Assembly: GCA_020099315.1 (NCBI GenBank)
Contig: CP083650.1
Coordinates: forward strand, 1,736,001 to 1,800,000
Direction: 5' to 3'
From: Citrobacter europaeus
GTDB lineage: Bacteria; Pseudomonadota; Gammaproteobacteria; Enterobacterales; Enterobacteriaceae
DNA: 64,000 bases
The translations under genes were made by a program, and so were the position numbers. The notes under the pieces were generated by a model. That model did no database searches. It was not told the origin of the DNA and saw only the letters and a program-made list of their open reading frames with translations. Positions 1 through 8,810 of the stretch are shown here, piece after piece; position 1 is the stretch's first letter; each line of letters starts with the position of its first letter.

Positions 1-479
1 CTCAGACCGTATTGATTGCGCGTTACGAATAATCCTTAGTCAGCAAATGATTAGAATTGTATATTGATTTTGATCAATTTTACGGCGATTTAGTTCAATG
101 TAAATATCGATCGATTACGCCTTTCGTGATAGTCAATGGCTATCAATAATAATTAATTGATCGTTTTTGTTGATCAATATGTCTACGCATACTATCCTCG
201 GCTTGTTTTCTGCACAAATTTGGTTCTTTTTTTGTTCAATTGGGCCGAGGTCTTTATGAAGTAACTTGAGCTCCGTGAACCGACGCAGAAACAGCGGCCG
301 ATGATGCGTGCTCTTATCGAACAGGGTAGGAGCATCTACCGCCTCAGGTTAAGTTGGCTGAATAAGCTGGGTCTGCGAATACGGATACGACTCGATGGAA
401 CGCTGATCCCGGCATTTCCTTGAGGATGGTGAACCTGCATGTTGGATAATTCATTCTCTTAATTAAACGAGGTTTTTAC
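1..479. other. AT-rich upstream region before the lipoprotein/adhesin genes
   Basis: This stretch holds no intact gene. The first 240 bases are very AT-rich and contain several TTGATCAA-like sites: around 71-77, and an ATTGATC/GATCAAT inverted pair at 156-162 and 172-178. They could be operators for the surface genes downstream, but no regulator is identifiable. Bases 256-423 contain a broken small reading frame, listed separately. The AT content contrasts with the GC-rich repeat region of the adhesin. Confidence 0.5.
256..423 (+). pseudogene. Remnant of a small basic protein, stop at codon 3
   Basis: Reading from an ATG at 256 gives Met-Lys-stop, then about 50 uninterrupted codons to TGA at 421-423. 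The translated part is rich in Arg and Lys and begins LELREPTQKQ, followed by MMRALIEQGRSIYRL, which resembles the start of a small helix-turn-helix protein. It could be a dead regulator of the neighbouring surface genes, or chance. The family is not recognised and the call is tentative. Confidence 0.25.
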
Positions 480-905
480 ATGATATTAAAACTGATTCCG
501 ATTGCTTCGCTAGTTTTTCTGGCGGCCTGTTCATCCTCTGGCGCGGCTCATTCCCCGGACAATAAGGCAGTCAGTAAAAATATGACCCCGTCAGTAAAGT
601 ACGCCAGCGGAAGAAACTCCCTGACTCCGGTTTATACTATTACTTCCAGCAACAACAGTTGTGTGGATAATTTTAATTTTCTGCGGCGTGCCGGAAGTGA
701 GCAGTATCAAAAATATTCACAGGACTATATAAAAATTGGCAACGGGTATACGTTTCTGAACACCAATAAAAATATTATGGGGGACGATGCGAAAGCAGTA
801 TATACCATGAGGCTTGATATGAGGCTGGATACCTTATGTAACCGCGTTAATTATGCTGGATATCAGGTTGTTAAAGCAAAAATAAAAGAGCTATACGGAA
901 TTTAA
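480..905 (+). CDS. Small predicted outer-membrane lipoprotein
   Basis: The 141-residue product starts with a lipoprotein signal: a hydrophobic stretch and a lipobox LAAC with Cys17 as the lipidated residue. The mature part is polar, has two further Cys residues that could form a disulfide, and has no recognised domain. It precedes the intimin-like gene on the same strand with about 270 bases between. A small lipoprotein gene beside an intimin-like gene is also found next to Salmonella sinH (from memory), so a helper role in adhesin assembly or display is possible but inferred. The start is the only good one and follows a purine-rich site (ACGAGG). Confidence 0.7.
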   Translation: MILKLIPIASLVFLAACSSSGAAHSPDNKAVSKNMTPSVKYASGRNSLTPVYTITSSNNSCVDNFNFLRRAGSEQYQKYSQDYIKIGNGYTFLNTNKNIMGDDAKAVYTMRLDMRLDTLCNRVNYAGYQVVKAKIKELYGI

Positions 906-1023
906 GCTATTTCCTTGGCTGTCTGTCCGGAAATAAATGGTGCCGGGTGCATACTACATGAGGCACTAATGCCGGGTTGTGGAGATAATCATAAAAATAC
1001 TGAAAGGGTAAGAGAGGCTTGTG

Positions 1024-1104
1024 ATGGAAATGGCACTGACTCTTTTTCTTACGCTGTTATGCATCCTGTTTTATATTGGATGCCTGACCGGTTTTTTTTT
1101 GTAA
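1024..1104 (+). CDS. Possible 26-residue single-span membrane peptide
   Basis: The frame encodes MEMALTLFLTLLC followed by a hydrophobic tail to GFFL, enough for one membrane span. An AGAGG-type ribosome-binding site lies about seven bases before the ATG. It sits between the lipoprotein and the intimin-like gene. Small hydrophobic peptides of this form include regulators and type I toxins, but no known family is recognised. It could equally be chance, as the surrounding DNA is T-rich. Confidence 0.3.
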   Translation: MEMALTLFLTLLCILFYIGCLTGFFL

Positions 1105-1177
1105 TCTGCAGAATGATATTATATATCTCCTGTCCGTTTTTTAATCTGTGTTTATTATTCTAATGATGGAATAGTCC

Positions 1178-4100
1178 ATGTCCCCTGACATCAGACGTAA
1201 TGCTTTTATTGCATGGCTGCTTATTATTATACAGTTTATTACACCCGTACTGACGCTGCTTCCGGCACCGGTTCGTGCGGATGTGGATATGTCTGCAGAT
1301 ATGCAGGGGACAATTCATGGACTGAACTCACTTATATTTGGAGAACCGGCGGGGCATCACGACTCCCCGCCAGTAGTTTCTGGCGAAGGGCAAACTGTAG
1401 CGCCTGTGGTCCCACTCTCTGCCGGCCCGCAAGGTCAGCGGGCAGTCCCCGATGCCAGACTGATTCCGGAGCCCAGGGTATCACCCGGTCTGCCAGATCT
1501 GACCCGGCCGGTACTGGGGCAGGGGAGGCCGCTGAAGGTTCCGTCAGAAAACATGTTGGAGAGGCATGTTGCGGGACGGTCGTCTGAACCTGAAGGGACG
1601 CTGGCCTCCGGTGCCATGCAGATGGGGTCCATGTTCTCCAGCGAGAACAGAACGGATGCTGCCATTAATTATGCCCGGGGAGTTGGCGAAGGACTGATTA
1701 ACCAGAGAGTAAACGACTGGCTCAATCAGTTCGGTAACGCTAAGGTCTCGCTGGGGAGCGGCGGGCAGTTTTCCGGTGATATGCTCATTCCTCTTCACGA
1801 CACCGACCAGAATCTTATTTTTACCCAACTGGGCGTTCGCCGGGGCCAGGAGAGAAATACAGTTAACCTCGGTGCCGGCTACCGGACGTATATGGACGAC
1901 TGGATGCTGGGTGGAAACGTTTTCTATGACTATGACTATACGGGTAAAAACCGGCGTCTTGGTGGCGGTGCAGAGCTGTGGCGCGATTACCTGAAGCTGG
2001 GGGTTAACGGTTATATTCGGCTGACGAACTGGCACCAGTCGGTACTTTCAGAGATGGAGGACTACGATGAGCGTCCGGCAAACGGTTTCGACATACGTGC
2101 TGAGGGATATCTGCCCGCCTGGCCCTATCTCGGCGGTAGCCTGAAATACGAGCAGTATTTCGGCAGGGGCGTCTCCGTCAGTGACAGCACCAGTCCTGAC
2201 ACCCTGAAGGACAATCCTGCCGTGCTGACTGCGGGCCTGAGTTACACCCCTTTCCCCCTGATGACCCTTTCTGCCAGCCGCTCGGTTGGTGACTCAAATG
2301 ATACCCGAATGGCCCTGGATATTAACTATCGGCTGGGAGTGCCGTGGTATCAGCAGGTCAGCCCCGATAACGTGGATTTAATGCGCAGTCTGGCCGGCAA
2401 CAAATACGATTTTGTTGACCGCAATTACAACATTGTTATGCAGTACCGTAAGCAGGAGTTGCTGCGCATAGGGCTGCCGGAGCGGCGTAGGGCACAGGCG
2501 ATGGAAACCATCACCATTCCGCTGACGATCGCAAAGGTCAAGTACGGCCTGAAGAGGGTTGACTGGTCGGTTTCTCCGGAGCTGATGGCCCGCGGTGGAC
2601 GCTACAGAATACTGACTCCCACGGAAATTGAGGTGATGCTGCCGGCCTATATATTCAGCGGTGATCAGAAAACGCCGCAGACGTATCAGATCAGCGCGAT
2701 GGCGACGGACAACCATGACAACCAGTCCAATACGGCAACGATGCAGATTGACGTTGTGCCATCCGATAACGGGGTGACTATCAAGTCGGACAAGAATAAT
2801 GCGAAGGCGGACGGTCAGGGTACGGACAGCGTGCTGGTGCAGGTGACGGACAAAAAGGCGGGTCAGGTGGTGGCGCTGACGGCGGACAACGGGGCGGTCA
2901 TCGCGAAGACGGTGACCACGGACGAGAAAGGCCAGGCGACGGCACCACTGACCAGTATGGTGGCAGGCGCCAGCACGGTGACGGCGACGATGCTTAACGG
3001 TAACTACGATACAACTGAGGTTCACTTCGTAGCAGACAGCGCGACGGCGCAGGTGAAGTCGGTTCTGCTGCAGGGGAATGAGGTCAGCAGGGTTGCCGAC
3101 GGCAACAGCAGCTTCCGCTACGCGGTGATGGTGACGGACGCGAACGGCAACCCGGTGTCGGACCAGACGGTGACGGCGCAGGCGGACAAGCCTGACCATG
3201 TGACGGTGGCGGCGGACGGTGCCACCAATGCCGCTGGTCAGACAACGGTGACGCTGACGAGCACCACGACGGCGGTGTCGGACGTTCAGGTGAGCGTGAG
3301 GGCGGGCAGCACCGGCACGATGGTGCCTGCGGATAAAAAGGTCAGCTTCGTGGCAGGGGCCGTGTCGCCGGACAAGTCGGACTTTGTTGCCGCCCCCGAT
3401 CACATTGTGGCGGACGGTCAGGCGGTTTCGACGCTGACGCTGACGCTGCGGGACGGCAACGGCAATGCGGTGTCGGGCCAGGCCGCGACGCTGAGCGCGA
3501 AGGTGGCGGGCGCGGGTGACACGCAGGTGACGGGGTTCACGGAGGGGACGGCGGGACGCTATACGGCCGGGCTGACGGGGACGGAAGCGGGGCAGGCGAC
3601 GGTGCAGGCGATGCAGGGGGCGAGTCCGGCGAGCAACGATAAGCCGGCGGTGACCCTGACGGCGGACGCGGGCACGGCGCAGGTGAGCGCCCTGGCGGTG
3701 ACGCAGGACGGCGCGAAGGCGGACGGTGAGGACGCGGACAGCGTACAGGTGCAGGTGACGGACGCACATGACAACCCGGTGGCGGACCAGGCGGTGGCGC
3801 TGACGGCGGACAACGGGGCGGTCATCGCGAAGACGGTGACCACGGACGAGAAAGGCCGGGCGACGGCGCCGCTGACCAGTAAGGTGGCGGGCCTCAGCAC
3901 GGTGACGGCAACGCTGGGTGACAGCAGCCAGACCGCGACGGCGCACTTTGTGGCAGACGGCGCGACGGCGCAGGTGAAGTCGGTTCTGCTGCAGGGGGAT
4001 GAGGTCAGCAGGGTTGCCGACGGCAGCAGCAGCTTCCGCTACGCGGTGACGGTGACGGACGCTAACGGCAACCCGGTGGCGGACCAGACGGTGACGGCGC

Positions 4101-5515
4101 AGGCGGACAAGCCTGACCATGTGACGGTGGCAGCGGACGGCGCCACCAACGCCGCTGGTCAGACAACGGTGACGCTGACGAGCACCACGACGGCGGTGTC
4201 GGACGTTCAGGTGAGCGTGAGGGCGGGCAGCACCGGCAGGATGGTGGACGCGGATAAAAAGGTCAGCTTCGTGGCAGGGGCCGTGTCGCCGGACAAGTCG
4301 GACTTTGTTGCCGCCCCCGATCACATTGTGGCGGACGGTCAGGCGGTCTCGACGCTGACGCTGACGCTGCGGGACAGCAACGGCAATGCGGTGTCGGGCC
4401 AGGCCGCGACGCTGAGCGCGAAGGTGGCGGGCGCGGGTGACACGCAGGTGACGGGGTTCACGGAGGGGGCGGCGGGACGCTATACGGCCGGGCTGACGGG
4501 GACGGAAGCGGGGCAGGTGACGGTGCAGGCGATGCAGGGGGCTCGTCCGGCGAGCAACGATAAGCCGGCGGTGACCCTGACGGCGGACGCGGGCACGGCG
4601 CAGGTGAAGTCGGTTCTGCTGCAGGGGGATGAGGTCAGCAGGGTTGCCGACGGCAGCAGCAACTTCCGCTATACGGTGACGGTGACGGACGCGAACGGCA
4701 ACCCGGTGGCGGATCAGACGGTGACGGCGCAGGCGGATAAGCCTGACCATGTGACGGTGGCGGCGGACGGCGCCACCAACGCCGCTGGTCAGACAACGGT
4801 GACGCTGACGAGCACCACGACGGCGGTGTCGGACATTCAGGTGAGCGCGAGGGCAGGCAGCACCGGCACGATGGTGGACGCGGATAAAAAGGTCAGCTTC
4901 GTGGCGGATGTTTCAATAAAAGACATTGCAGTCAATGGTTATATCTTTGGAAAGGATGAAGGCTTCCCAACGACAGGTTTTAAAGGGGCGATGTTCACCA
5001 TTGAGCTGAAAAACGGTAACGCTTCAGACTTTAACTGGAAAGCCGATGCTCCTTGGGTGACAGTAAAGGATGGAGTGGTTTCATTTAACGATACAGGAAC
5101 CGGAAGTAAAGTTACTATTACCGGCACACCAATTAGTGGTGAGGGTAAAATTATCAGTTGGGATTTTACGCTGAAAAATTGGTTCATCAATAATGGTACA
5201 ACTACCGGGACCGACATGGATGAAGCTAGTTTTTGCGGTTCGAATTTTTCTAAAGTGCCGACAATACAACAACTTAATGGGAGTGAAAGAAGTGATGGTA
5301 AGCGTGGAACTCTCGGTGGGCTTTGGAGTGAGTGGGGTAATCTGACTACTTTCAACGGATCAGGTTTTGTGTCGACGAATCCAATCACAGATTATACTGG
5401 TTACTGGACATCTCAATATGCCGCTGCCACATACATTGTCAGTCTAAGCAATGGAAAACTCGGTACTATTATTGGTAACTTTAGTGAATATATGGTGTGT
5501 CGAAAGTCGATGTAG
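1178..5515 (+). CDS. Intimin/invasin-type inverse autotransporter adhesin
   Basis: The 1445-residue protein has a long signal peptide (about 1-34, cleavage after PVRA), a linker, and an inverse-autotransporter beta-barrel from about residue 148 to 390 with the family's repeated aromatic strands (e.g. GGNVFYDYDY). Residues from about 520 to 1240 are tandem Ig-like (BID-1 type) domains in at least three repeat types. The last 200 residues differ in base composition and end in MVCRKSM; a Cys near 1353 (SFCGSNF) could pair with the Cys near the C terminus, recalling the lectin-like tip of intimin and invasin. The barrel inserts in the outer membrane and exports the Ig stalk. No LysM domain is evident before the barrel. 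The receptor cannot be predicted. The frame is open throughout. Confidence 0.9.
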   Translation: MSPDIRRNAFIAWLLIIIQFITPVLTLLPAPVRADVDMSADMQGTIHGLNSLIFGEPAGHHDSPPVVSGEGQTVAPVVPLSAGPQGQRAVPDARLIPEPRVSPGLPDLTRPVLGQGRPLKVPSENMLERHVAGRSSEPEGTLASGAMQMGSMFSSENRTDAAINYARGVGEGLINQRVNDWLNQFGNAKVSLGSGGQFSGDMLIPLHDTDQNLIFTQLGVRRGQERNTVNLGAGYRTYMDDWMLGGNVFYDYDYTGKNRRLGGGAELWRDYLKLGVNGYIRLTNWHQSVLSEMEDYDERPANGFDIRAEGYLPAWPYLGGSLKYEQYFGRGVSVSDSTSPDTLKDNPAVLTAGLSYTPFPLMTLSASRSVGDSNDTRMALDINYRLGVPWYQQVSPDNVDLMRSLAGNKYDFVDRNYNIVMQYRKQELLRIGLPERRRAQAMETITIPLTIAKVKYGLKRVDWSVSPELMARGGRYRILTPTEIEVMLPAYIFSGDQKTPQTYQISAMATDNHDNQSNTATMQIDVVPSDNGVTIKSDKNNAKADGQGTDSVLVQVTDKKAGQVVALTADNGAVIAKTVTTDEKGQATAPLTSMVAGASTVTATMLNGNYDTTEVHFVADSATAQVKSVLLQGNEVSRVADGNSSFRYAVMVTDANGNPVSDQTVTAQADKPDHVTVAADGATNAAGQTTVTLTSTTTAVSDVQVSVRAGSTGTMVPADKKVSFVAGAVSPDKSDFVAAPDHIVADGQAVSTLTLTLRDGNGNAVSGQAATLSAKVAGAGDTQVTGFTEGTAGRYTAGLTGTEAGQATVQAMQGASPASNDKPAVTLTADAGTAQVSALAVTQDGAKADGEDADSVQVQVTDAHDNPVADQAVALTADNGAVIAKTVTTDEKGRATAPLTSKVAGLSTVTATLGDSSQTATAHFVADGATAQVKSVLLQGDEVSRVADGSSSFRYAVTVTDANGNPVADQTVTAQADKPDHVTVAADGATNAAGQTTVTLTSTTTAVSDVQVSVRAGSTGRMVDADKKVSFVAGAVSPDKSDFVAAPDHIVADGQAVSTLTLTLRDSNGNAVSGQAATLSAKVAGAGDTQVTGFTEGAAGRYTAGLTGTEAGQVTVQAMQGARPASNDKPAVTLTADAGTAQVKSVLLQGDEVSRVADGSSNFRYTVTVTDANGNPVADQTVTAQADKPDHVTVAADGATNAAGQTTVTLTSTTTAVSDIQVSARAGSTGTMVDADKKVSFVADVSIKDIAVNGYIFGKDEGFPTTGFKGAMFTIELKNGNASDFNWKADAPWVTVKDGVVSFNDTGTGSKVTITGTPISGEGKIISWDFTLKNWFINNGTTTGTDMDEASFCGSNFSKVPTIQQLNGSERSDGKRGTLGGLWSEWGNLTTFNGSGFVSTNPITDYTGYWTSQYAAATYIVSLSNGKLGTIIGNFSEYMVCRKSM
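2775..4905 (+). repeat. Near-identical tandem Ig-domain repeats inside the adhesin gene
   Basis: The block around GTGAAGTCGGTTCTGCTGCA (domain starting SVLLQG) occurs three times, beginning near 3050, 3970 and 4601. The domain starting SPDKSDFVAAPDHIVADGQ occurs twice, near 3360 and 4280. The block reading VALTADNGAVIAKTVTT occurs twice, near 2870 and 3795. Copies are nearly identical at DNA level over hundreds of bases, which implies recent duplication or gene conversion and potential for domain-number change. High GC here produces long spurious frames on the minus strand. Confidence 0.85.
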
Positions 5516-5632
5516 TGATAGAAACCTGTAAGTTATTCTGTGTAACTGCCACTACGCCGAAGGTGATCGTGTAAGTATTCTGCATAATCGTGCCATTCAT
5601 CTTTAGAGATCCTCCGGCATAATCAAATTAGT

Positions 5633-5663
5633 TTTAGCGGAAGCGGGCTACGCTTCCGCTAAA
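5633..5663. terminator. Perfect 13-bp hairpin between convergent adhesin and cytochrome genes
   Basis: TTTAGCGGAAGCG at 5633-5645 is followed by a five-base loop and its exact complement at 5651-5663. It lies between the end of the adhesin gene and the end of the cytochrome c1 gene, so it may terminate either strand, although no long T tract follows. The rest of 5516-5812 shows no gene. Confidence 0.55.
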
Positions 5664-5812
5664 TATGGACTCCAGGCTATTTAATAGCTTGGTTTTTTTG
5701 TTTAGCTCGGTTTATATTTTGCCTTCCTTTACTTGTCTTAGTCGTGCAAGGCAACAGCGCGGCTGCCCGGTTGAATGCTGGTGAACTGAGTAATCGCCCC
5801 ACCTCGCGAGAC

Positions 5813-6619
5813 CTACATTAGCGAACGCCTCTTCATTCGTCGTAATAGCCATAGCAAGCCCAACATAATAGCCAGATAGCCCATAACGTAATTTCCCTGT
5901 TGCTTTCGTTCAGAGAGCGCCGGGTCGGCAGCCCATGCCAGAAAGGCGGTAACATTCCTGGCGTATTGCTCCTCAGTTTCAGCTTTTTTCGATGCCGGGC
6001 TCCATTGGATCTCTCCACTCGTCAGTGGTTTTGGCATGTTAATCACGCCGCCTGGAAAATAACGATTAGCCTTCAGTTCAGGATCGGCAGGCAGATAGCC
6101 GGTTAGCAGTGCGTAAACGTAATCTGCCCCCTGGTCCGTGTAGGGCAGAAAAGCATCTAACAAAAATTGTGGGAAACCGCGATCGTATGAGCGGGCACGG
6201 ACGATATAGCTCAGGTCAACGGGTTCAGCGCCATTGTTAAGGTATCGTGCTTCACGTTCATTAAGATATGGCGATATAAAGCTGTCATTTAGCGTACCGT
6301 CCCGCTCACCAATCTGGCCGTCATCCTGAATCTCAGGAAACTGATAGCCGCTGGCGATACTTCTTGCTTCTTCAGCCGTGAGTTCTGGACCGCCGGGTCT
6401 GGTCAGCGTCCGAAAGGTTAGGTGTTTCATGCCGTGACAAGCGCGACACTTCTCTTCATAAACCTGCAGGCCACGTCTAAGCTGCTCTTTATCATATTGG
6501 CCAGTAATGCCGCTAAAGCTCCATTCCTGGCGTTCAGGCCTGGCTTCCTGCGCATATGAGGAACTCAGCCCCAACAGAGAGAAGGACAAGACGCTGAATT
6601 TCAATAGTTGTTTCATCAT
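5813..6619 (-). CDS. Cytochrome c1 subunit of a cytochrome bc1 complex
   Basis: The 268-residue protein has a signal peptide (about 1-23, SYAQ), a c-type haem motif CRACH (Cys58, Cys61, His62), a candidate axial Met195 in RYFPGGVINMPKPL, and a C-terminal membrane anchor near 243-260 followed by basic residues. This is the cytochrome c1 layout: a periplasmic haem domain that takes electrons from the Rieske protein and passes them to a soluble carrier. It is the last gene of the operon; its start overlaps the end of the cytochrome b gene. Haem attachment would need the cytochrome c maturation system, which is not in this window. Confidence 0.9.
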   Translation of the reverse strand: MMKQLLKFSVLSFSLLGLSSSYAQEARPERQEWSFSGITGQYDKEQLRRGLQVYEEKCRACHGMKHLTFRTLTRPGGPELTAEEARSIASGYQFPEIQDDGQIGERDGTLNDSFISPYLNEREARYLNNGAEPVDLSYIVRARSYDRGFPQFLLDAFLPYTDQGADYVYALLTGYLPADPELKANRYFPGGVINMPKPLTSGEIQWSPASKKAETEEQYARNVTAFLAWAADPALSERKQQGNYVMGYLAIMLGLLWLLRRMKRRSLM

Positions 6620-7779
6620 CAGTCCTGTTTTTCAAGAAAACGACGGCAAGGTAAGACGATTAAAAACCAGGCAAACCAAATCAGCGTCGAAAGCTGGGAT
6701 GCGGCACGGATCCAGCCCTCATCATTACGAAAACCGTCAAGAAGATCCGGGCCAACCAGCGCTTTCGACCCTAACCAGCCTAAAAAGCAGGCATTAATAA
6801 CCCATAGCCAGAATCCGCACTTAACCAGTTTGCTGTAATGGCGAAAACGAGCCCGGGAAGTATCAAGCCAGGGTAGAAAATAGAAAATCAGTATTGAGCC
6901 GCACATCGCGGCTAGCCCCACGAATTCATTCGGGAAGCAGCGCAAGATGGAGAAAAAGGGAAGGAAATACCATTCTGGCGCAACAATCGCGGGTGTAATC
7001 GTTGGGTCAGCAGCAATAAAGTTGTCGGCGCTGCTCAGATAGTGCGGCGCGAAGAATAAAAACCAGGCGAAAACCATCAAAAAAAGAGTGATTTTTATAG
7101 CATCGAGATCGGTGATTTTGTAATCGAACAACAGGCTCCTGGACTCTTTCTCGCTAAACCTCTTTTTCATCGCCTGGGCAAAAGCCGACTGTACTGTACG
7201 TATATGGAAAACCGTGGCGACGACAATCACGAAGGGAAGAATAAAGTGGATAACATAAAAGCGGCCCAGCATCGGTGTCCCCGGAGTATGGCTGCCGACT
7301 AAATATGCGTAAATTGAATCACCCACCAGCGGGATGGCCTGGGCAAATCGGGTAATCACCGTTGCCGCCCAGTAGCTTTTTTGCCCCCAGATCAGGCTAT
7401 AACCAAGAAACGCGGTCATCATCAGCAGGATATACAGCGTGACGCTAACCATCCACATTGTCGTCCAGGGCTTACGGTAAACGTTGTAGTACATGCCACG
7501 AAAAATATGCATGTAGCAGGCAAAGAAAAAGAGCGACGCGCCAATAGCATGCATGTTACGTAACAGCTCTCCATGGCGAACCGCGCGCATAATATGAATA
7601 ATGGAGTCAAATGCCAGCTCAGCCGTCGGTACGTAAAACATCGCCAGCACGATACCCGTAAAGATCTGCACGCCGAGCATAACCAGCAGGATAGCGCCGA
7701 TCGCAAATACCCAGAGTCCGGCAATTGAGCGAGGGAAAGGAATACGCCAGCGAAGCGAATAGACGCTTTCATTCTTCAT
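6619..7779 (-). CDS. Cytochrome b subunit of a cytochrome bc1 complex
   Basis: With the ATG at 7779 the product is 386 residues, a normal length for bacterial cytochrome b. The two His pairs for haems bL and bH are visible: His77/His91 (NMHAIG...MHIFRG) and His178/His192 (YVIHFI...FHIRTV), each 14 apart. The quinol-oxidation motif PEWY is at 268-271. Multiple hydrophobic helices follow, so it is the membrane core that oxidises quinol. The reading frame extends 13 codons further upstream, but the 7779 start leaves one base after the Rieske stop and fits translational coupling. No catalytic residue appears missing. Confidence 0.93.
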   Translation of the reverse strand: MKNESVYSLRWRIPFPRSIAGLWVFAIGAILLVMLGVQIFTGIVLAMFYVPTAELAFDSIIHIMRAVRHGELLRNMHAIGASLFFFACYMHIFRGMYYNVYRKPWTTMWMVSVTLYILLMMTAFLGYSLIWGQKSYWAATVITRFAQAIPLVGDSIYAYLVGSHTPGTPMLGRFYVIHFILPFVIVVATVFHIRTVQSAFAQAMKKRFSEKESRSLLFDYKITDLDAIKITLFLMVFAWFLFFAPHYLSSADNFIAADPTITPAIVAPEWYFLPFFSILRCFPNEFVGLAAMCGSILIFYFLPWLDTSRARFRHYSKLVKCGFWLWVINACFLGWLGSKALVGPDLLDGFRNDEGWIRAASQLSTLIWFAWFLIVLPCRRFLEKQD

Positions 7780-7780
7780 T

Positions 7781-8332
7781 TCAGACTTCCTTCGCGCCGA
7801 TACGCACGACCTGACCATCGGAATGAATAACGTAGTCTGGGATTGCCAGGTTGGTCGTTGCGGGCCCGCGCGTCACGCGCCCGGAGGTATCAAACTCTGA
7901 GCCGTGGCACGGGCAAATCCAACCCAGCCCACCCGGTCGGGCGTTAGGTACACACCCGGCATGTGGGCAATAACCTTGAACCACCAGCCATTGAGGATGG
8001 GCTGCAGAGACCCTGGCGCTGTCTGGCTGTGGGTCGATAAGCGTATCCAGGTCGGCACTTCTGGCAGTAATAATTTCATCCGGGGTGCGATGGTGAATAA
8101 GAATCAGCTTTCCCTGCCATACACGTCTGACGGTTTGTCCAGCAGCAACCGCTGCAAGAGAGACATCAATCGGTTCATTTTCCCCAAGCGTTTTTTCATC
8201 CGGGCCCAAGGCCGAAACCAGCGGCCAGACAGCAGCAGCGACGCCTGCCGCACCGACAAATTTTGTCAGTTTACACAGGCATTCCCGACGCTGTTCCTGG
8301 ATTTCGCCATCTGGACGTTTATTATCTGCCAC
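7781..8332 (-). CDS. Rieske iron-sulfur subunit of a cytochrome bc1 complex
   Basis: The 183-residue protein has an N-terminal membrane anchor (about 24-42) preceded by QRRECLCK, a possible Tat-type signal that differs from the strict consensus. The 2Fe-2S ligands are all present: box I CPHAGC (Cys122, His124, disulfide Cys127) and box II CPCHGS (Cys140, disulfide Cys142, His143). It carries electrons from quinol to cytochrome c1. It is the first of the three bc1 genes in the operon, in the usual Rieske-cyt b-cyt c1 order. Confidence 0.93.
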   Translation of the reverse strand: MADNKRPDGEIQEQRRECLCKLTKFVGAAGVAAAVWPLVSALGPDEKTLGENEPIDVSLAAVAAGQTVRRVWQGKLILIHHRTPDEIITARSADLDTLIDPQPDSARVSAAHPQWLVVQGYCPHAGCVPNARPGGLGWICPCHGSEFDTSGRVTRGPATTNLAIPDYVIHSDGQVVRIGAKEV

Positions 8333-8359
8333 CTCGTATACCTCCTTAAGTGTCGCGGA

Positions 8360-8800
8360 TTAATGTTTGTCGATACGCGCGTAAATTTCCTGAAAGCGCT
8401 TGTCAGCAATACCCGGCGCTTTGAACGCACGGTAGCTTTCTGGTAACGAGGCATCTCCAACCTTAATCAGCATCACCATGCCCTGAGCGTAATGCGGTGT
8501 ACATTTGATGCCGTAAAACCCGGCATTGTCATAAGTAACTTCGATCTCTTCATCTATTTTGCCCATAAATCCAGGATAGCCAGCCGGAGACAACTCAGCG
8601 ATTGAGGCCGCGTTGTGGCTTTTATGTTTACGGATAAACTTCACCGTATCCCCAGGCTGGATCTCCAGATAATCCGGCTCATAGACCATTGGCCCCGCAG
8701 ACCCACGATTCTTCATCAACACTTCGTGAGTTTGTGCGAAGGCTGAAGAGGCGAAAGCGAGTAAACACAAAATTTGCAGACTCTGTTTGAGGTATTTCAT
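8360..8800 (-). CDS. Pseudoazurin-like type 1 copper protein
   Basis: The 146-residue product has a cleavable signal (cut near AFA-QTH) and a cupredoxin fold. The expected copper ligands are His62 (KSHN), Cys100, His103 and Met108 in the loop KCTPHYAQGM. Pseudoazurins are periplasmic one-electron carriers that take electrons from bc1 or cytochromes and deliver them to reductases such as copper nitrite reductase. Its place directly before the Rieske gene (27 bases) suggests it is the electron acceptor of this bc1 complex. No partner reductase lies in the window. Confidence 0.88.
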   Translation of the reverse strand: MKYLKQSLQILCLLAFASSAFAQTHEVLMKNRGSAGPMVYEPDYLEIQPGDTVKFIRKHKSHNAASIAELSPAGYPGFMGKIDEEIEVTYDNAGFYGIKCTPHYAQGMVMLIKVGDASLPESYRAFKAPGIADKRFQEIYARIDKH

Positions 8801-8810
8801 TGATTATTCC

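Noticed and set aside
915..1163. An 82-codon frame after the lipoprotein gene
   Set aside because: No signal, domain or ribosome-binding site; composition like intergenic DNA. Only the short hydrophobic frame at 1024 seemed worth noting.
2378..4750. A 790-codon open frame on the minus strand
   Set aside because: It is the complement of the GC-rich adhesin repeats; its product is a low-complexity Arg/His-rich repeat with no domain.
2775..4905. CRISPR-like periodic repeats
   Set aside because: Units are hundreds of bases long, in frame and code for Ig-like domains, so this is a protein repeat.
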